From the NCBI RefSeq assembly GCF_000423725.1, contig NZ_AUIN01000020.1, forward strand, positions 1 to 64,000: a DNA stretch of 64,000 bases, read 5' to 3'. Of the stretch, positions 8,871 through 18,202 are shown piece after piece. The position numbers and the translations under genes are program-made. Under the pieces are notes generated by a model. It worked only from the letters and a program-made list of their open reading frames with translations. It made no database searches and was not told the origin of the DNA. This DNA is from Streptococcus devriesei DSM 19639. GTDB lineage: Bacteria > Bacillota > Bacilli > Lactobacillales > Streptococcaceae. Every line of letters starts with the position of its first letter. The stretch's first letter is position 1.

Positions 8871-9085
8871 CAGTCCATTTCCGCTTCGCTGCCATCAGCC
8901 TGCATAACCTTAACCAAGGTTTTCTCTGCTGATTCCAGAGTTTTTTGCAGATCCTTAGAAAGCACCATTCCCTTTTGAAATTCAGCAATGGCTTCTTCGA
9001 GAGGAACATCACCGTTTTCGAGTTTTCCGACAATTTCTTCTAATTCCTGCAAATTTTCTTCAAATGTTTTCTTCTTGTTCGACAT
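8870..9085 (-). CDS. xseB: Exodeoxyribonuclease VII small subunit
   Basis: 71 residues. It contains the XseB signature [33 protein letters not shown], with the predicted two-helix fold. With XseA it forms exonuclease VII, which degrades single-stranded DNA. It overlaps xseA by 26 nt and ispA by 1 nt, which suggests coupled translation. Confidence 0.96.
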   Translation of the reverse strand: MSNKKKTFEENLQELEEIVGKLENGDVPLEEAIAEFQKGMVLSKDLQKTLESAEKTLVKVMQADGSEAEMD

Positions 9086-10403
9086 TTTCTACCTCCACTT
9101 GAACGTGTCCGTCTTTCATTGCCAGACTGAGACGGTCGCCTTTTTTAATCTCCTTGGCGGACTGAATGATATGACTGTCTTTTTGGACAATAGCATAGCC
9201 CCGTGCGACAATCCGCTTGGTATCCAAAGACAAAAGCGCATCCTGCGCCTTTTCAAAGCGAGCCAGTTTACTGTCATACTGACTGGTCATATGGCTCAAA
9301 AGCAAACGCTGTGTCTGTTTTAATTGCTCTTGATAACGATTTATCGTTCCCGACAGATCAACCGACTGCAATCGCTGTCTCAGGAGCCTTTCTTCCCGAT
9401 CGTAATAATCGTAGGTTTGCTGGGTCTGTGTAAACAGTCTGGTTTTTAAATGGTCTAATTTTTGCACATAGGCATCATAGAGCCTTTCCGGCTGCCTAAA
9501 GATAACTGACTGCTGAAGTTTTCTGACTTTTTCATCTTTTTGCCGAATCAGCCGCATGACCGCCTGATAGGAACGCATCTGCCTTTCCTGAAGAAAGGCC
9601 AGCAAATCAGCCTTGGTCACCGGAGTAGCCAGTTCTGCTGCTGCTGTAGGAGTAGCTGCCCTGCGATCCGCTGCAAAATCAGCTAAGGTTGTATCCGTTT
9701 CATGCCCGACACTGGAGATGATGGGCAAATGAGAATCAAAGATAGCCTGAACCACGATTTCTTCATTAAAAGCCCAGAGATCTTCAATAGATCCGCCGCC
9801 GCGGCCCACAATCAGCAAGCCCAAATCCTTATGCTCATTTGCCAGCCGGATATTAGCCGCCACTTCTTGGCTGGCGCCTTCTCCTTGCACCTTGGTTGGA
9901 AAAAGCAAGATATTAACGCCTGGAAAACGACGTGAAACAGTGGTGATGATATCTCTGATAACAGCACCGCTGGGGCTGGTGACAACACCGATTTTTTTCA
10001 CAAAGCGCGGCAGAGGCTTTTTATGGCGCTCATCAAAATAACCGGCCTCTGTCAGCTTTTTCTTGAGCTGCTCAAACTGAACAGCTAAGGCTCCGATGCC
10101 GTCCGGCTCTGCTTTTTCAATGATGATGGAATAGGAACCCGATGGTTCATAAAGCTGCACACGCCCAACGACATTGATTTTCATGCCCTCTTCCAGCTCA
10201 AAACCCAGCTTTTGATAAATACCGCTCCACATGGTTGCCTGAATAACAGCCTTTTCATCTTTCAGCGAAAAATACTGATGCTTCGGCCGTTTTCTAAAAT
10301 TGGAAACCTGACCTGTCAGATAAACCCGCTCCAAATAAGGATCACGGTCAAATTTCAGCTTCAAATACTTGGTCAAAGATGACACCGATAAATACTCAGC
10401 CAT
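9060..10403 (-). CDS. xseA: Exodeoxyribonuclease VII large subunit
   Basis: 447 residues. An N-terminal OB-fold (about 1-100, [21 protein letters not shown]), a catalytic domain with [14 protein letters not shown] and [17 protein letters not shown], and a long coiled-coil (about 255-400) that gathers XseB subunits. [27 protein letters not shown] carries conserved active-site residues. AAGGGG precedes the ATG. It is the first gene of the run that continues to recN. Confidence 0.96.
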   Translation of the reverse strand: MAEYLSVSSLTKYLKLKFDRDPYLERVYLTGQVSNFRKRPKHQYFSLKDEKAVIQATMWSGIYQKLGFELEEGMKINVVGRVQLYEPSGSYSIIIEKAEPDGIGALAVQFEQLKKKLTEAGYFDERHKKPLPRFVKKIGVVTSPSGAVIRDIITTVSRRFPGVNILLFPTKVQGEGASQEVAANIRLANEHKDLGLLIVGRGGGSIEDLWAFNEEIVVQAIFDSHLPIISSVGHETDTTLADFAADRRAATPTAAAELATPVTKADLLAFLQERQMRSYQAVMRLIRQKDEKVRKLQQSVIFRQPERLYDAYVQKLDHLKTRLFTQTQQTYDYYDREERLLRQRLQSVDLSGTINRYQEQLKQTQRLLLSHMTSQYDSKLARFEKAQDALLSLDTKRIVARGYAIVQKDSHIIQSAKEIKKGDRLSLAMKDGHVQVEVENVEQEENI

Positions 10404-10469
10404 GGAACCCCTTTCTTAAGATAACACACCCCGGAACTGCATCTGCTATCCAAACTGCATAGTAATACA

Positions 10470-10475
10470 ATTATA
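10470..10475 (-). promoter_or_regulatory. xseA promoter (extended -10)
   Basis: On the minus strand a perfect TATAAT preceded by TGc forms an extended -10, about 66 nt before the xseA start. I see no good -35. Confidence 0.6.
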
Positions 10476-10512
10476 GCAAAAAATAGAGAATTTAGCAGGC
10501 TTTAGACAGGAA

Positions 10513-10549
10513 AAAAGAGCTGTCAGAAAAACACTGTGACAGCTCTTTT
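10513..10549. terminator. Terminator-like hairpin in a divergent gap
   Basis: The 13-nt arms aaaagagctgtca and tgacagctctttt are perfectly complementary, with an 11-nt loop. It lies upstream of both divergent genes, xseA and the HAD gene, where no terminator is expected. Confidence 0.65.
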
Positions 10550-10603
10550 GCCAGTAAGATTAATGAGTTTATCTTCAGTGTTGCTGCATTGTTGATTTTG
10601 AGC

Positions 10604-10632
10604 TTGAAAACACGGAAGAAAACGTTTACAAT
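10604..10632 (+). promoter_or_regulatory. HAD gene promoter with overlapping cre site
   Basis: ttgaaa (10604-10609) and tacaat (10627-10632) are 17 nt apart. Between and into the -10, 10617-10630 reads agaaaacgtttaca. This matches the catabolite-responsive element consensus tgwaarcgytwncw at every position but the first. CcpA binding here would block transcription on preferred sugars. Confidence 0.65.
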
Positions 10633-10655
10633 ATAAAGTGGAAATGGATGGTTAT

Positions 10656-11300
10656 ATGGAAAAAGTTATTATTTTTGATATGGACGGTGTTATTGTTGAC
10701 TCCGAGTACACCTTTTTTGAAACTAAAACACAGATACTGCGCGATGAAGGGATTGACACAGATGAATCGCATCAGTATCAGTACATGGGAACAACCTTTG
10801 AATTCATGTGGCAGCAAATGAAAGATGAGTTTAATCTGCCAAAATCAGTGGCTGAATATATAGCCGATATGAATGCACGCCGCGATGCTTTGATGGCACG
10901 GGACGGCGTACGGCCAATCAAGGGCGTGCAAACCCTAATCCACTGGCTGAAAGACCATGGCTATCGCTTAGCAGTAGCATCATCGTCACCCTTGAAAGAA
11001 ATCAGGCGTGCATTAACAGAGCTTCAGCTGGCAGACTGTTTTGACTATATGGTAACCAGCGAAGAGGTGCCCCATTCAAAACCCGCTCCCGATGTTTTCT
11101 TATATGCTGCTCAGCTCTTAAAAGCCCAGCCGACTGACTGCATGGTCATAGAAGATACTAAAAACGGCACCCGGGCTGCTAAAGCTGCCGGTATGTACTG
11201 TTTCGGCTTTGCCAATCCGGATTATCCCCGCCAAGATTTAAGCGCAGCTGATCAGCTGATTACAGACTACAGTGATATTTACCAGTATTTAAAAGAATAG
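10656..11300 (+). CDS. HAD superfamily phosphatase/phosphoglucomutase-like hydrolase
   Basis: 214 residues from the ATG at 10656. HAD motif I is IFDMDGVIVDSE (nucleophile Asp and general acid Asp), motif II is VASSS, and motif III/IV is SKPAPDVF followed by VIEDTKNGTRAA. A helical cap sits between motifs I and II (subfamily I, beta-phosphoglucomutase type). Two earlier in-frame ATGs (10638, 10644) lie on or before the predicted transcription start, so 10656 is preferred, although its ribosome binding site is weak. The cre in the promoter hints at a role in sugar-phosphate use. The substrate is unknown. It converges with nnrD, with 14 nt between the stops. Confidence 0.85.
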   Translation: MEKVIIFDMDGVIVDSEYTFFETKTQILRDEGIDTDESHQYQYMGTTFEFMWQQMKDEFNLPKSVAEYIADMNARRDALMARDGVRPIKGVQTLIHWLKDHGYRLAVASSSPLKEIRRALTELQLADCFDYMVTSEEVPHSKPAPDVFLYAAQLLKAQPTDCMVIEDTKNGTRAAKAAGMYCFGFANPDYPRQDLSAADQLITDYSDIYQYLKE

Positions 11301-11314
11301 GCTGTGCTGATTTT

Positions 11315-12163
11315 CTACGATGGCAGACTACCCTTACTCAGTGCTTTCATCCACTTTGGCAGTTCTTGACTGATTCTTGTGGGTAAAACAACGTAAGCGG
11401 TCTGAGCCAGTGCTTCAGCAATAGCAGAGTGAAGATAGGCTGCTGCTGCAGCTGTTTCAAAAAGATCAGATTTAAACTGGGCGGCAAAACCTGCTATCAT
11501 GCCCGCTAAGGTATCTCCCATACCGCCCGTTGCTTGGTAGGGGCCTCCTACACGCAGCTCTCCCATGCGATTTCCTTGATAAACTTTTGTTTGATGTGAT
11601 TTAGCGACTAGCACTGTTCCTTTTGGAAAACGGGCTAGCGCTGTTTTTGTTTTAGCCTCAGTCTGTTCGGAAATAGCAAGATTTGACAGCCTCTCCCACT
11701 CTTTCTGATGAGGGGTGAGAATGATCTTATCGGTTTGCCAGACAGTTTCTTTTTCCTGAGCCAGTAGATTAAGGGCAGAACCGTCTATAATCAGAACCTG
11801 CTGCGAACTTATTTGCTGCTGAACGAGAGCGAGGCTTTTTTGCGCCAAGTCATCTTCAGCCAAACCCGGACCGATTAAAATAACATTGGCTGCTGCTATA
11901 TGCTGCTGAAGTCGGGTAAAATCAGCCATATCAAAAGCCATAGCCTCAGGCAGATGACTGTGCAGGGCTGTGATATTGTCTTTATGGGTTGCGACCGTAA
12001 CCAAGCCAGCTCCGCTATTGACACAAGCGAGAGCCGCCATGATGACAGCACCGCCGTAGGGATAGTTGCCGCCAATTAAAAGAACACGGCCAAAAGTCCC
12101 CTTGTGACTTTCAAGAGGACGCGGCTGAATAATTTTTTGAGCTAGTTTTTCATCAATTATCAT
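11315..12163 (-). CDS. nnrD: ADP-dependent (S)-NAD(P)H-hydrate dehydratase
   Basis: 282 residues, a ribokinase-fold enzyme (carbohydrate kinase/YjeF C-terminal family) that repairs damaged hydrated NAD(P)H. It shows the N-terminal glycine-rich loop [18 protein letters not shown], the helix [11 protein letters not shown], the ADP-binding KGTVLVAKS, and the catalytic-region motif [13 protein letters not shown]. It lacks the N-terminal epimerase domain found in E. coli YjeF, which is normal for streptococci. It overlaps folD by 4 nt (ATGA). Confidence 0.9.
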   Translation of the reverse strand: MIIDEKLAQKIIQPRPLESHKGTFGRVLLIGGNYPYGGAVIMAALACVNSGAGLVTVATHKDNITALHSHLPEAMAFDMADFTRLQQHIAAANVILIGPGLAEDDLAQKSLALVQQQISSQQVLIIDGSALNLLAQEKETVWQTDKIILTPHQKEWERLSNLAISEQTEAKTKTALARFPKGTVLVAKSHQTKVYQGNRMGELRVGGPYQATGGMGDTLAGMIAGFAAQFKSDLFETAAAAAYLHSAIAEALAQTAYVVLPTRISQELPKWMKALSKGSLPS

Positions 12164-13014
12164 TTTCCCACACTTCTAAGGGCAGCTTGATAGGTTTGTT
12201 CCAAAAGCATAGTGATGGTCATAGGACCCACACCTCCCGGAACCGGTGTAATCAGACTGGCAGCTTGGGCAACTTCCGAAAATTTAACGTCACCGACTAA
12301 TTTCCCGTCATCGTCACGGTTCATTCCAACATCAATCACGACTGCTCCGTCTTTGACAAAATCTTTGGTTACAAAATTTCCCTGACCGATAGCAACGATC
12401 AGCACATCGGCTTGTTTTGCTACCTGAGGAAGGTGCCGCGTCCGTGAATGCGTTAAAGTAACTGTTGCATTTTTATCCAGTAATAACTGCGCCATCGGCT
12501 TTCCGACAATATTTGAGCGGCCAATAATAACTGCATGCTTGCCTTCAAGATCCACCTGATAAGCGCTCAGCATTTCCATGATGCCCGCCGGTGTGCATGG
12601 AACCATAACCGGTCTGCCGCTCCACAAATGGCCTGTATTCATAGGATGAAAGCCATCAACATCCTTATGCGGATCAATAGCCAGAATAATCTTTTTATCA
12701 TTAATATGAGCAGGAAGGGGCAGCTGAACCAAAATACCGTGAATTGACGAATCTTGATTATAATTGTCAATCACATCAATTAATTCTTCTTCGCTGATGG
12801 CATCTGACAGGCGTACTGTCTCGCTTTTGAAGCCCGCTTTCTTAGCTGCGCGTTCTTTGTTGCGGACATAAACCTGACTGGCAGGATCATCTCCCACCAA
12901 AATCACTGCCAATCCCGGAACAAGATTGTATTTTTCCTGCATGCGCGCAACTTTCTCAGCCAGCTGCGTCTGCATCTGCTGTGCTAAGGCTTTACCGTCA
13001 ATAATGTCTGTCAT
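12160..13014 (-). CDS. folD: Methylenetetrahydrofolate dehydrogenase/cyclohydrolase
   Basis: 284 residues, a bifunctional enzyme interconverting methylene-, methenyl- and formyl-tetrahydrofolate for purine and formyl-Met-tRNA synthesis. Catalytic Tyr49 and Lys53 are in [11 protein letters not shown]. Signatures are [22 protein letters not shown] and the nucleotide-binding [16 protein letters not shown], and [16 protein letters not shown] closes the protein. Length and motifs are normal. It has its own extended -10 promoter and is co-transcribed with nnrD. Confidence 0.97.
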   Translation of the reverse strand: MTDIIDGKALAQQMQTQLAEKVARMQEKYNLVPGLAVILVGDDPASQVYVRNKERAAKKAGFKSETVRLSDAISEEELIDVIDNYNQDSSIHGILVQLPLPAHINDKKIILAIDPHKDVDGFHPMNTGHLWSGRPVMVPCTPAGIMEMLSAYQVDLEGKHAVIIGRSNIVGKPMAQLLLDKNATVTLTHSRTRHLPQVAKQADVLIVAIGQGNFVTKDFVKDGAVVIDVGMNRDDDGKLVGDVKFSEVAQAASLITPVPGGVGPMTITMLLEQTYQAALRSVGK

Positions 13015-13042
13015 CTTTCTCTCCTGAAATAAAACTAAATCT

Positions 13043-13078
13043 ATTATATCAAAAAAAGAGAGCCGCAGCCTCTCTTTT
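13043..13078 (-). promoter_or_regulatory. folD extended -10 promoter and preceding terminator hairpin
   Basis: A 9-bp hairpin (aaaagagag 13054-13062 with ctctctttt 13070-13078, 7-nt loop) ends the feo unit. Immediately after it on the minus strand, TGa followed by TATAAT (13043-13048) makes an extended -10 for folD, so terminator and promoter abut. Confidence 0.7.
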
Positions 13079-13136
13079 CTTATATTTAATTCTTATAAGC
13101 CGTTCAAAGGGTTACTTTTCCCGGCAAAAGATTCTG

Positions 13137-13283
13137 CTAGTCTGATTTTGCTGATTTCTTCATTTCCTCTTTGATAGGGCAGGCACAGCTGCAGTCTCCG
13201 CAAGAGCCTTTTTGTTTAAGATAATGGCGCATACCCAAAAAGGTACCGCCTGCAATCAGCAGGGCAATAATAATTGTCGACAT
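13137..13283 (-). CDS. FeoB-associated Cys-rich membrane protein
   Basis: 48 residues. The ATG at 13283 is preceded by GGAGGAAATAG. The product begins MSTIIIALLIAGGTFLGMRH, one membrane segment, followed by KQKGSCGDCSCACPI, a cluster of four cysteines, and a short lysine-rich tail. This is the layout of the small FeoB-associated Cys-rich membrane family found after feoB in Firmicutes; its role in Fe(II) uptake is unproven, perhaps gating or metal handling. It lies 15 nt after feoB, is co-directional, and is followed by the terminator. Confidence 0.85.
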   Translation of the reverse strand: MSTIIIALLIAGGTFLGMRHYLKQKGSCGDCSCACPIKEEMKKSAKSD

Positions 13284-13298
13284 CTATTTCCTCCTTTA

Positions 13299-15449
13299 TT
13301 ACTCGCGAATGAGGCCTAAATTGTCCAAGGTAATGACTTCTTCCTTAATATGACGCGGTTTTCTTGCAATGAAATAAAGCATGACTGCAAACACTGCAGC
13401 AGCTACGCCGGTCCAAAGGGAGAAAGGCTTGCCATAAAGAGCCACAAGCCCCACTTGATAAATAAGGAGACTGACCAGATAAGCAAGGCCTGTTTGAAAA
13501 CCAATTGCCGCTAAGGTCCACTTGAGATTCCCCATTTCCCGCTTGATTGCTCCGATAGCCGCAAAGCATGGCGCACACAGCAAGTTAAAGGTTAAAAAAG
13601 AATAGGCAGCGAGAGCTGTGTAATCCCCTTGCAGACTGGCCCAGAGCGAGTGTGTGGTTTCTGTAGCATTGGGATTATGATAGAGAATACCAAAGGTCGC
13701 TACAACCGTTTCCTTAGCAGCAAGACCGGTAATAGCTGCTACTGCTGCTTTCCAGTTGCCAAAACCGAGCGGTGTGAAAATCCACGCCAGCAGGTGGCCA
13801 AGACCAGCCAAGATACTATTTTCTGTATCAACAGCCTGAAAGGCAAAATTATAAGAACTCATAAACCAGATTAAGACAGTTAAACTGAAAATAATGGTTC
13901 CAGCGCGCTTGACAAAACTCATGGCCTTGCCAAAGGCATAGCGCAGAACGGCATCAGCTTTTGGCAGGTGATAGCTTGGCAGCTCCATGATGAAAGGACT
14001 GGTATAGCCGCCGAGAAAACTTGTTTTCTTAAGCGCAATTCCCGATAAAATAATGGCAATCATCCCCATGAAATAAGCACTGGGAGCAATCCAAGGATTA
14101 TGCGGGAAAAAGGCTCCTGCAATCAAGGCGATAATGGACAGCTTGGCTGAACATGGCATAAAGGTAGCAGTCATGATGGTGATACGCCGATCACGCTCAT
14201 TTTCAATCGTCCGGCTGGCCATAATTCCAGGTACGCCGCAGCCTGTTGAAATCAGCATAGGAATAAACGATTTGCCCGAAAGACCGAAACGTCTGAAAAT
14301 ACGATCCATGACAAAGGCAATCCGGCTCATATAGCCGATATCTTCTAAGATTCCCAGACAGACAAAAAGAACAAAAATTTGCGGCAGAAAGCCGAGCACT
14401 GTTCCAACACCGGCTACGATACCATCAATAATCAGCGACTGCAGCCAGGCTTCTACCTTTAAACTCTCCAGAATCCCGGTTGCAAAATCAGGCACGTATT
14501 GACCAAAGAGCACATCATTGACCCAATCGGTGCCAATAGTTCCGACTGTCTGGATGGAGAGGTAGTAAACCAAAAACATGACGCCTGCAAAGATCGGCAG
14601 TGCCAAGATCCGATTGGTTACGACCTTGTCAATCTTGTCAGATACAGACATCTTAAAATCACTGTCCTGACTCTGTGCCATTTGGCTGACACGCTCAATA
14701 AAGGCATAACGCTGGTTGATCACAATCGATTCTGAGTCCTCTGTGAAGATTTCCTCTGTGATTTGAATAATGTCTTGAATTTCTTTCTTTTGAAAGGCTG
14801 ATAAATCAAACTCTTCTTCAACCAAGCGATCGCGCTCAAACAGCTTTATAGCATAGAAGCGCCCAGAACGCTCTGGAACTGTCTGACCGAGGACTTCTGT
14901 AATCTGAGCAATGGCCGCCTCAAATTTAGCATCATAAGTTGGGTACTGAATGCTGTCAATACTGGTTTTAGTTGTTTGGCTGGCTTTTTTAAGAGCCTTG
15001 TCAATACCAGTATTTTTCAAAGCACTGGTAGCAACAACCGGAACTCCCATCTGATAAGCTAATTTTTCGACACTGATTAGTTTTCCCTGACTTTTTAAAA
15101 CATCACTCATATTAAGAGCGATCGTCACAGGAATACCCGTCTCAATCAGCTGGGTTGTCAGATACAGATTTCTTTCCAAATTGGTCGCATCAACCACATT
15201 CAAAATAGAATCTGCCTGATTGCTGAGCAGGTAATCACGCGCCACCTTTTCTTCCGGACTGTAAGGAGACATGGAATAAATCCCCGGTAAATCCTGTACA
15301 GTGACAGCTTTTAGTTTTCTGACTTGTCCGCTTTTGCGTTCAACCGTTACGCCGGGCCAGTTTCCGACATGCTGACGGGTTCCTGTCAGCAAATTAAAAA
15401 GACTGGTCTTTCCGCTGTTGGGATTGCCAATCAAAGCAATTTCTGTCAT
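13299..15449 (-). CDS. feoB: Ferrous iron transporter FeoB
   Basis: 716 residues. The N-terminal cytosolic GTPase has G1 GNPNSGKT at about residues 8-15 and G3 DLPG at about 53-56, with NVVDATNLERNLYLTTQL. It is followed by the GDI-like helical spacer (about 170-260). The membrane domain begins at about residue 285 with repeated Gate motifs (SFIPMLISTGCGVPGIMASRTIENERDRR and LCAPCFAAIGAIKREMG), each with the conserved cysteine. It imports Fe2+ under anaerobic or reducing conditions. It is 8 nt after feoA. Confidence 0.97.
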   Translation of the reverse strand: MTEIALIGNPNSGKTSLFNLLTGTRQHVGNWPGVTVERKSGQVRKLKAVTVQDLPGIYSMSPYSPEEKVARDYLLSNQADSILNVVDATNLERNLYLTTQLIETGIPVTIALNMSDVLKSQGKLISVEKLAYQMGVPVVATSALKNTGIDKALKKASQTTKTSIDSIQYPTYDAKFEAAIAQITEVLGQTVPERSGRFYAIKLFERDRLVEEEFDLSAFQKKEIQDIIQITEEIFTEDSESIVINQRYAFIERVSQMAQSQDSDFKMSVSDKIDKVVTNRILALPIFAGVMFLVYYLSIQTVGTIGTDWVNDVLFGQYVPDFATGILESLKVEAWLQSLIIDGIVAGVGTVLGFLPQIFVLFVCLGILEDIGYMSRIAFVMDRIFRRFGLSGKSFIPMLISTGCGVPGIMASRTIENERDRRITIMTATFMPCSAKLSIIALIAGAFFPHNPWIAPSAYFMGMIAIILSGIALKKTSFLGGYTSPFIMELPSYHLPKADAVLRYAFGKAMSFVKRAGTIIFSLTVLIWFMSSYNFAFQAVDTENSILAGLGHLLAWIFTPLGFGNWKAAVAAITGLAAKETVVATFGILYHNPNATETTHSLWASLQGDYTALAAYSFLTFNLLCAPCFAAIGAIKREMGNLKWTLAAIGFQTGLAYLVSLLIYQVGLVALYGKPFSLWTGVAAAVFAVMLYFIARKPRHIKEEVITLDNLGLIRE

Positions 15450-15457
15450 CTTTCCTC

Positions 15458-15922
15458 CTATTCATCTATCTTGACAACGCTGATCATCTGCGCTTCAGAT
15501 TTTCTCAGGGTCAATTCATAACCGCGCAGGCTAATCTCTATCGGATCTCCCAATGGAGCCACCTTGCGAAGATAAACCTTGGTATGGCGCGTCAGCCCCA
15601 TATCCATCAAACGGCGTTTGGCCTCATTGACAGCAAAAATGTTATCAATACAGGCAAACTGTCCTACCGGCAGCTCTGATAAGGGAAGGGTCTCTATCGT
15701 TTCCTTATCCTCACTGACATCTATTTGAGCTAAAATGGAGTCATCAAAAGCAAGGCGGCTTGATTTTAACATGACAATAGCACTGGATTTTGTCTTTGAA
15801 ATCAGCTCAACACGGCTGCCAACCTTTAAGCCCAGATTAGAAAGATGCCTTATGCTGGCTTCCGGCAGATTGATACTGACAATGTTATAAGGAACATTGA
15901 GACGTGCATCTTGTAGAATCAA
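15458..15922 (-). CDS. feoA: Ferrous iron transport protein FeoA, two FeoA-like domains
   Basis: 154 residues, about twice a single FeoA. The N-terminal half (about 1-72, ASIRHLSNLGLKVGSRVELIS) and the C-terminal half (about 78-154, AKRRLMDMGLTRHTKVYLRKVAPLGDPIEISLRGYELTLRKSEA) each show the SH3-like FeoA pattern, with the C-terminal copy closer to the classical family. FeoA stimulates FeoB. Translation starts at TTG (15922), fixed by GGAGG 9 nt upstream, so expression may be damped. I see no iron-regulator site that I can name with confidence. Confidence 0.9.
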   Translation of the reverse strand: MILQDARLNVPYNIVSINLPEASIRHLSNLGLKVGSRVELISKTKSSAIVMLKSSRLAFDDSILAQIDVSEDKETIETLPLSELPVGQFACIDNIFAVNEAKRRLMDMGLTRHTKVYLRKVAPLGDPIEISLRGYELTLRKSEAQMISVVKIDE

Positions 15923-16136
15923 ATTTCTTGACCTCCATTAATATTCTTGATAAAATCAACAATTTTACTCATTCAGTATATCATAATTTGGCAATTTCTG
16001 ACACCCCAAAACAGACCCGAAGGGCTGCAGTGACAGTAAAAAGAAGGTACTTTTATATGGTTTGCATCTGCTAAAAAAGCGAAAAAGTGCTGCTGCCAAT
16101 TCTCATTTATCTGCCCCTTTGCCGCCTTTAGGGAAA
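15923..16136. other. feoA upstream region
   Basis: A 214-nt gap. On the minus strand a tatact preceded by TGa at about 15978-15983 could be the feoA -10; the -35 is poor. The rest has no plausible gene and no hairpin I would call. Confidence 0.4.
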
Positions 16137-16167
16137 TGAAAAAAGCTGGAAGATGTACCTTCCAGCT
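16137..16167 (-). terminator. Terminator of the amino-acid ABC unit
   Basis: The arms agctggaag (16144-16152) and cttccagct (16159-16167) form a 9-bp stem. On the minus strand it is followed by a run of six U (rc of 16137-16143). Confidence 0.8.
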
Positions 16168-16177
16168 CCTGCTTGAT

Positions 16178-16912
16178 TTATAAGACTTTTCCCAAAAAAT
16201 CCTTAGTTCTTTCTTCCTTAGTATTTTCAAAGACAGCCTCAGGCGATCCTTCTTCAACAATGACACCGTCATCCATAAAGATAACACGGTCTGCCACTTC
16301 ACGTGCAAAGCCCATTTCATGCGTAACGATTGCCATGGTCATGCCCGATTTAGCCAAATCCTGCATAACGCCCAGCACTTCACCAACCATTTCCGGATCA
16401 AGGGCTGAAGTCGGTTCATCAAATAAAAGGACATCCGGATCCATAGCTAATCCGCGCGCGATAGCAATACGCTGCTGCTGCCCTCCTGAAAGACTTGAAG
16501 GGTAGGCATCAGCCTTGTCCCGCAAGCCGACCTTATCCAAGAGCTGATAGGCTTTCTCTTCGGCTTCAGCCTTGCTGAGTCCTCTCGTTTTAATCGGAGA
16601 CAATGTGATATTACCAAGAACAGTCATATTAGGAAAGAGGTTAAACTGCTGAAAGACCATTCCCATCTTCTCACGCATTTTAAAAATATCATTTGCCTTA
16701 TCTGTGATATCTACACCTTCAAAGGTGATGCGTCCTTTAGTCGGTATTTCCAAGAGATTCATGGTCCGCAAAAGAGTCGATTTCCCAGAACCCGACGGAC
16801 CGATGATAACCAGAACTTCTCCTTGTTTGATATCAAGGTCAATCCCTTTAAGCACCTCATTTTTACCGAAATATTTATGCAGGTTTTTAATACTGATGAG
16901 TGTTTCTGACAT
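16178..16912 (-). CDS. Polar amino acid ABC transporter ATP-binding protein (GlnQ-like)
   Basis: 244 residues. Walker [11 protein letters not shown]-loop [16 protein letters not shown], signature [16 protein letters not shown], Walker [15 protein letters not shown] and the switch His in [12 protein letters not shown] are all intact. It belongs to the family powering uptake of polar amino acids or cystine. Its start overlaps the permease stop. No substrate-binding protein is encoded next to the pair, so the substrate cannot be inferred from context. Confidence 0.93.
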   Translation of the reverse strand: MSETLISIKNLHKYFGKNEVLKGIDLDIKQGEVLVIIGPSGSGKSTLLRTMNLLEIPTKGRITFEGVDITDKANDIFKMREKMGMVFQQFNLFPNMTVLGNITLSPIKTRGLSKAEAEEKAYQLLDKVGLRDKADAYPSSLSGGQQQRIAIARGLAMDPDVLLFDEPTSALDPEMVGEVLGVMQDLAKSGMTMAIVTHEMGFAREVADRVIFMDDGVIVEEGSPEAVFENTKEERTKDFLGKVL

Positions 16913-17595
16913 TAGCTGTCTCCTTTACCAAAACGGGTTTCAAGTGATTTGACCAGTGCTGACATCAGTGTCGTCACCATCAAATAATAAAAGGCTCCAA
17001 ACAAAAGCGGGGTCAAAGGCAGATAGGTTGCCGTTACAACTGACTGAGCACCGTTCCACAGCTCCATAACACCGATGGTCTGTAAGAGCGAGCTATCCTT
17101 GATAATAGTAATAAATTCATTTCCCAAAGCAGGCAGAATGTTTTTAAAGGCTTGCGGCAAAATGACATAACGCATAGCATTGACCGGTTTAATCCCCAGC
17201 GAATAAGCAGCTTCCAGCTGCCCCTTAGGCACCGCTTCGATACCGGCACGGACAATTTCTGAAATATAAGCACCGCTGTTTAGCGATAAGACGATAATCC
17301 CGGGCAAAAGCCGCGAAAAATCCAAATCCAAAACACCGAATTTAACAATAGGCATATTGGCAAAGTGCAGAATAACGAAAGAAATCATAATTTGAACGAC
17401 CATAGGCGTTCCGCGGAAAATCCACACATAAAAGGAAACCAGCCAATTTAAAAATTTGATATTGCTGCGTTTAATCAGGGCTACCAGAACACCGATAATG
17501 GTCCCGAAAAATACCACACATGCTGAAATCATGATGGTAACAAGCACCCCATAATTAAAATAGGCCCAATATTTAGGTAAAAATGAAAAGTCCAT
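16912..17595 (-). CDS. Polar amino acid ABC transporter permease
   Basis: 227 residues with about five membrane segments. The coupling motif [35 protein letters not shown] (EAA loop) and the N-terminal [16 protein letters not shown] signature define the HisM/GlnP permease family. It is a bare permease without fused binding domains and presumably works as a homodimer with the downstream ATPase. It has its own near-consensus promoter. Confidence 0.93.
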   Translation of the reverse strand: MDFSFLPKYWAYFNYGVLVTIMISACVVFFGTIIGVLVALIKRSNIKFLNWLVSFYVWIFRGTPMVVQIMISFVILHFANMPIVKFGVLDLDFSRLLPGIIVLSLNSGAYISEIVRAGIEAVPKGQLEAAYSLGIKPVNAMRYVILPQAFKNILPALGNEFITIIKDSSLLQTIGVMELWNGAQSVVTATYLPLTPLLFGAFYYLMVTTLMSALVKSLETRFGKGDS

Positions 17596-17623
17596 AACTT
17601 ACTCCTCTAAAATGATATGAAAT

Positions 17624-17652
17624 ATTATATTATAATTTGAATAAAAATACAA
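17624..17652 (-). promoter_or_regulatory. Promoter of the amino-acid ABC unit
   Basis: On the minus strand TTGTAT (17647-17652) and TATAAT (17624-17629) are 17 nt apart. A second overlapping TATAAT sits at 17629-17634. Confidence 0.72.
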
Positions 17653-17896
17653 GTCATCTTTCGGAGCTTTTAACCGACATCAGCAGCTGTCAAACAGTCT
17701 GTAAAAAATCAAAAGCCTCCAAAAACAGAACCGAGCGCCTTTGTGCAAATCCCTGCTTCCTTGATTTATCAGGGAAAAACAAGTTTAGCCGGATTCATTT
17801 TAAGCAGTTTTTGCTTTTATCTGCATAACTGTTTTTACTGCGAAAGACATAAATTAAGAGGTTAGGACTCCTCCCAACCTCTCTTCATTATTTACA
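17653..17896. other. Non-coding gap before the amino-acid ABC promoter
   Basis: 244 nt with no open frame of credible length. At 17857-17882 agaggtt pairs with aacctct, a weak hairpin that may end the DUF1797 gene. Nothing else is recognised. Confidence 0.4.
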
Positions 17897-18127
17897 CTAG
17901 TAGAGTAAATCGTAGATTTCCATAGCGATGAGATCAATACTGTCAAACGTATAAGTCTCACGCGCCGCAACATCCCGCAGGGTAAATACAGGACCGTTTT
18001 CCGGATCATTATTGAATGAAACTTCAGCAACAACAACGCCGTCACGCTCAAAATGACGTTTCAAATTACTGTCATCAGTCGTCATCAATTCTAAACGATT
18101 AATAATTCTCACTAAATGTGATTCCAT
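17897..18127 (-). CDS. DUF1797 family small protein (YkuJ-like)
   Basis: 76 residues, soluble and acidic. The pattern FERDGVVVAEVSFNND, FTLRDVAARETYTFDSIDLIAMEIYDLLY matches the YkuJ/DUF1797 family, whose C-terminal FDNIDMVSIEIFELL in Bacillus is clearly similar. No function is established. It stands alone, 75 nt after the ornithine carbamoyltransferase gene in the same direction, and could be its downstream partner by read-through. Confidence 0.82.
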   Translation of the reverse strand: MESHLVRIINRLELMTTDDSNLKRHFERDGVVVAEVSFNNDPENGPVFTLRDVAARETYTFDSIDLIAMEIYDLLY

Positions 18128-18202
18128 GATATTCTCCTATTCGTTTTTTAACTCTTCTTATTTTAACACAAATAAGGCAAAAAAACAGTAAAATAGTCGA
18201 TT

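Noticed and set aside
15973-16320. Minus-strand frame of 115 codons before feoA
   Set aside because: It runs through the ABC ATPase gene in another frame and the terminator; composition is not coding-like.
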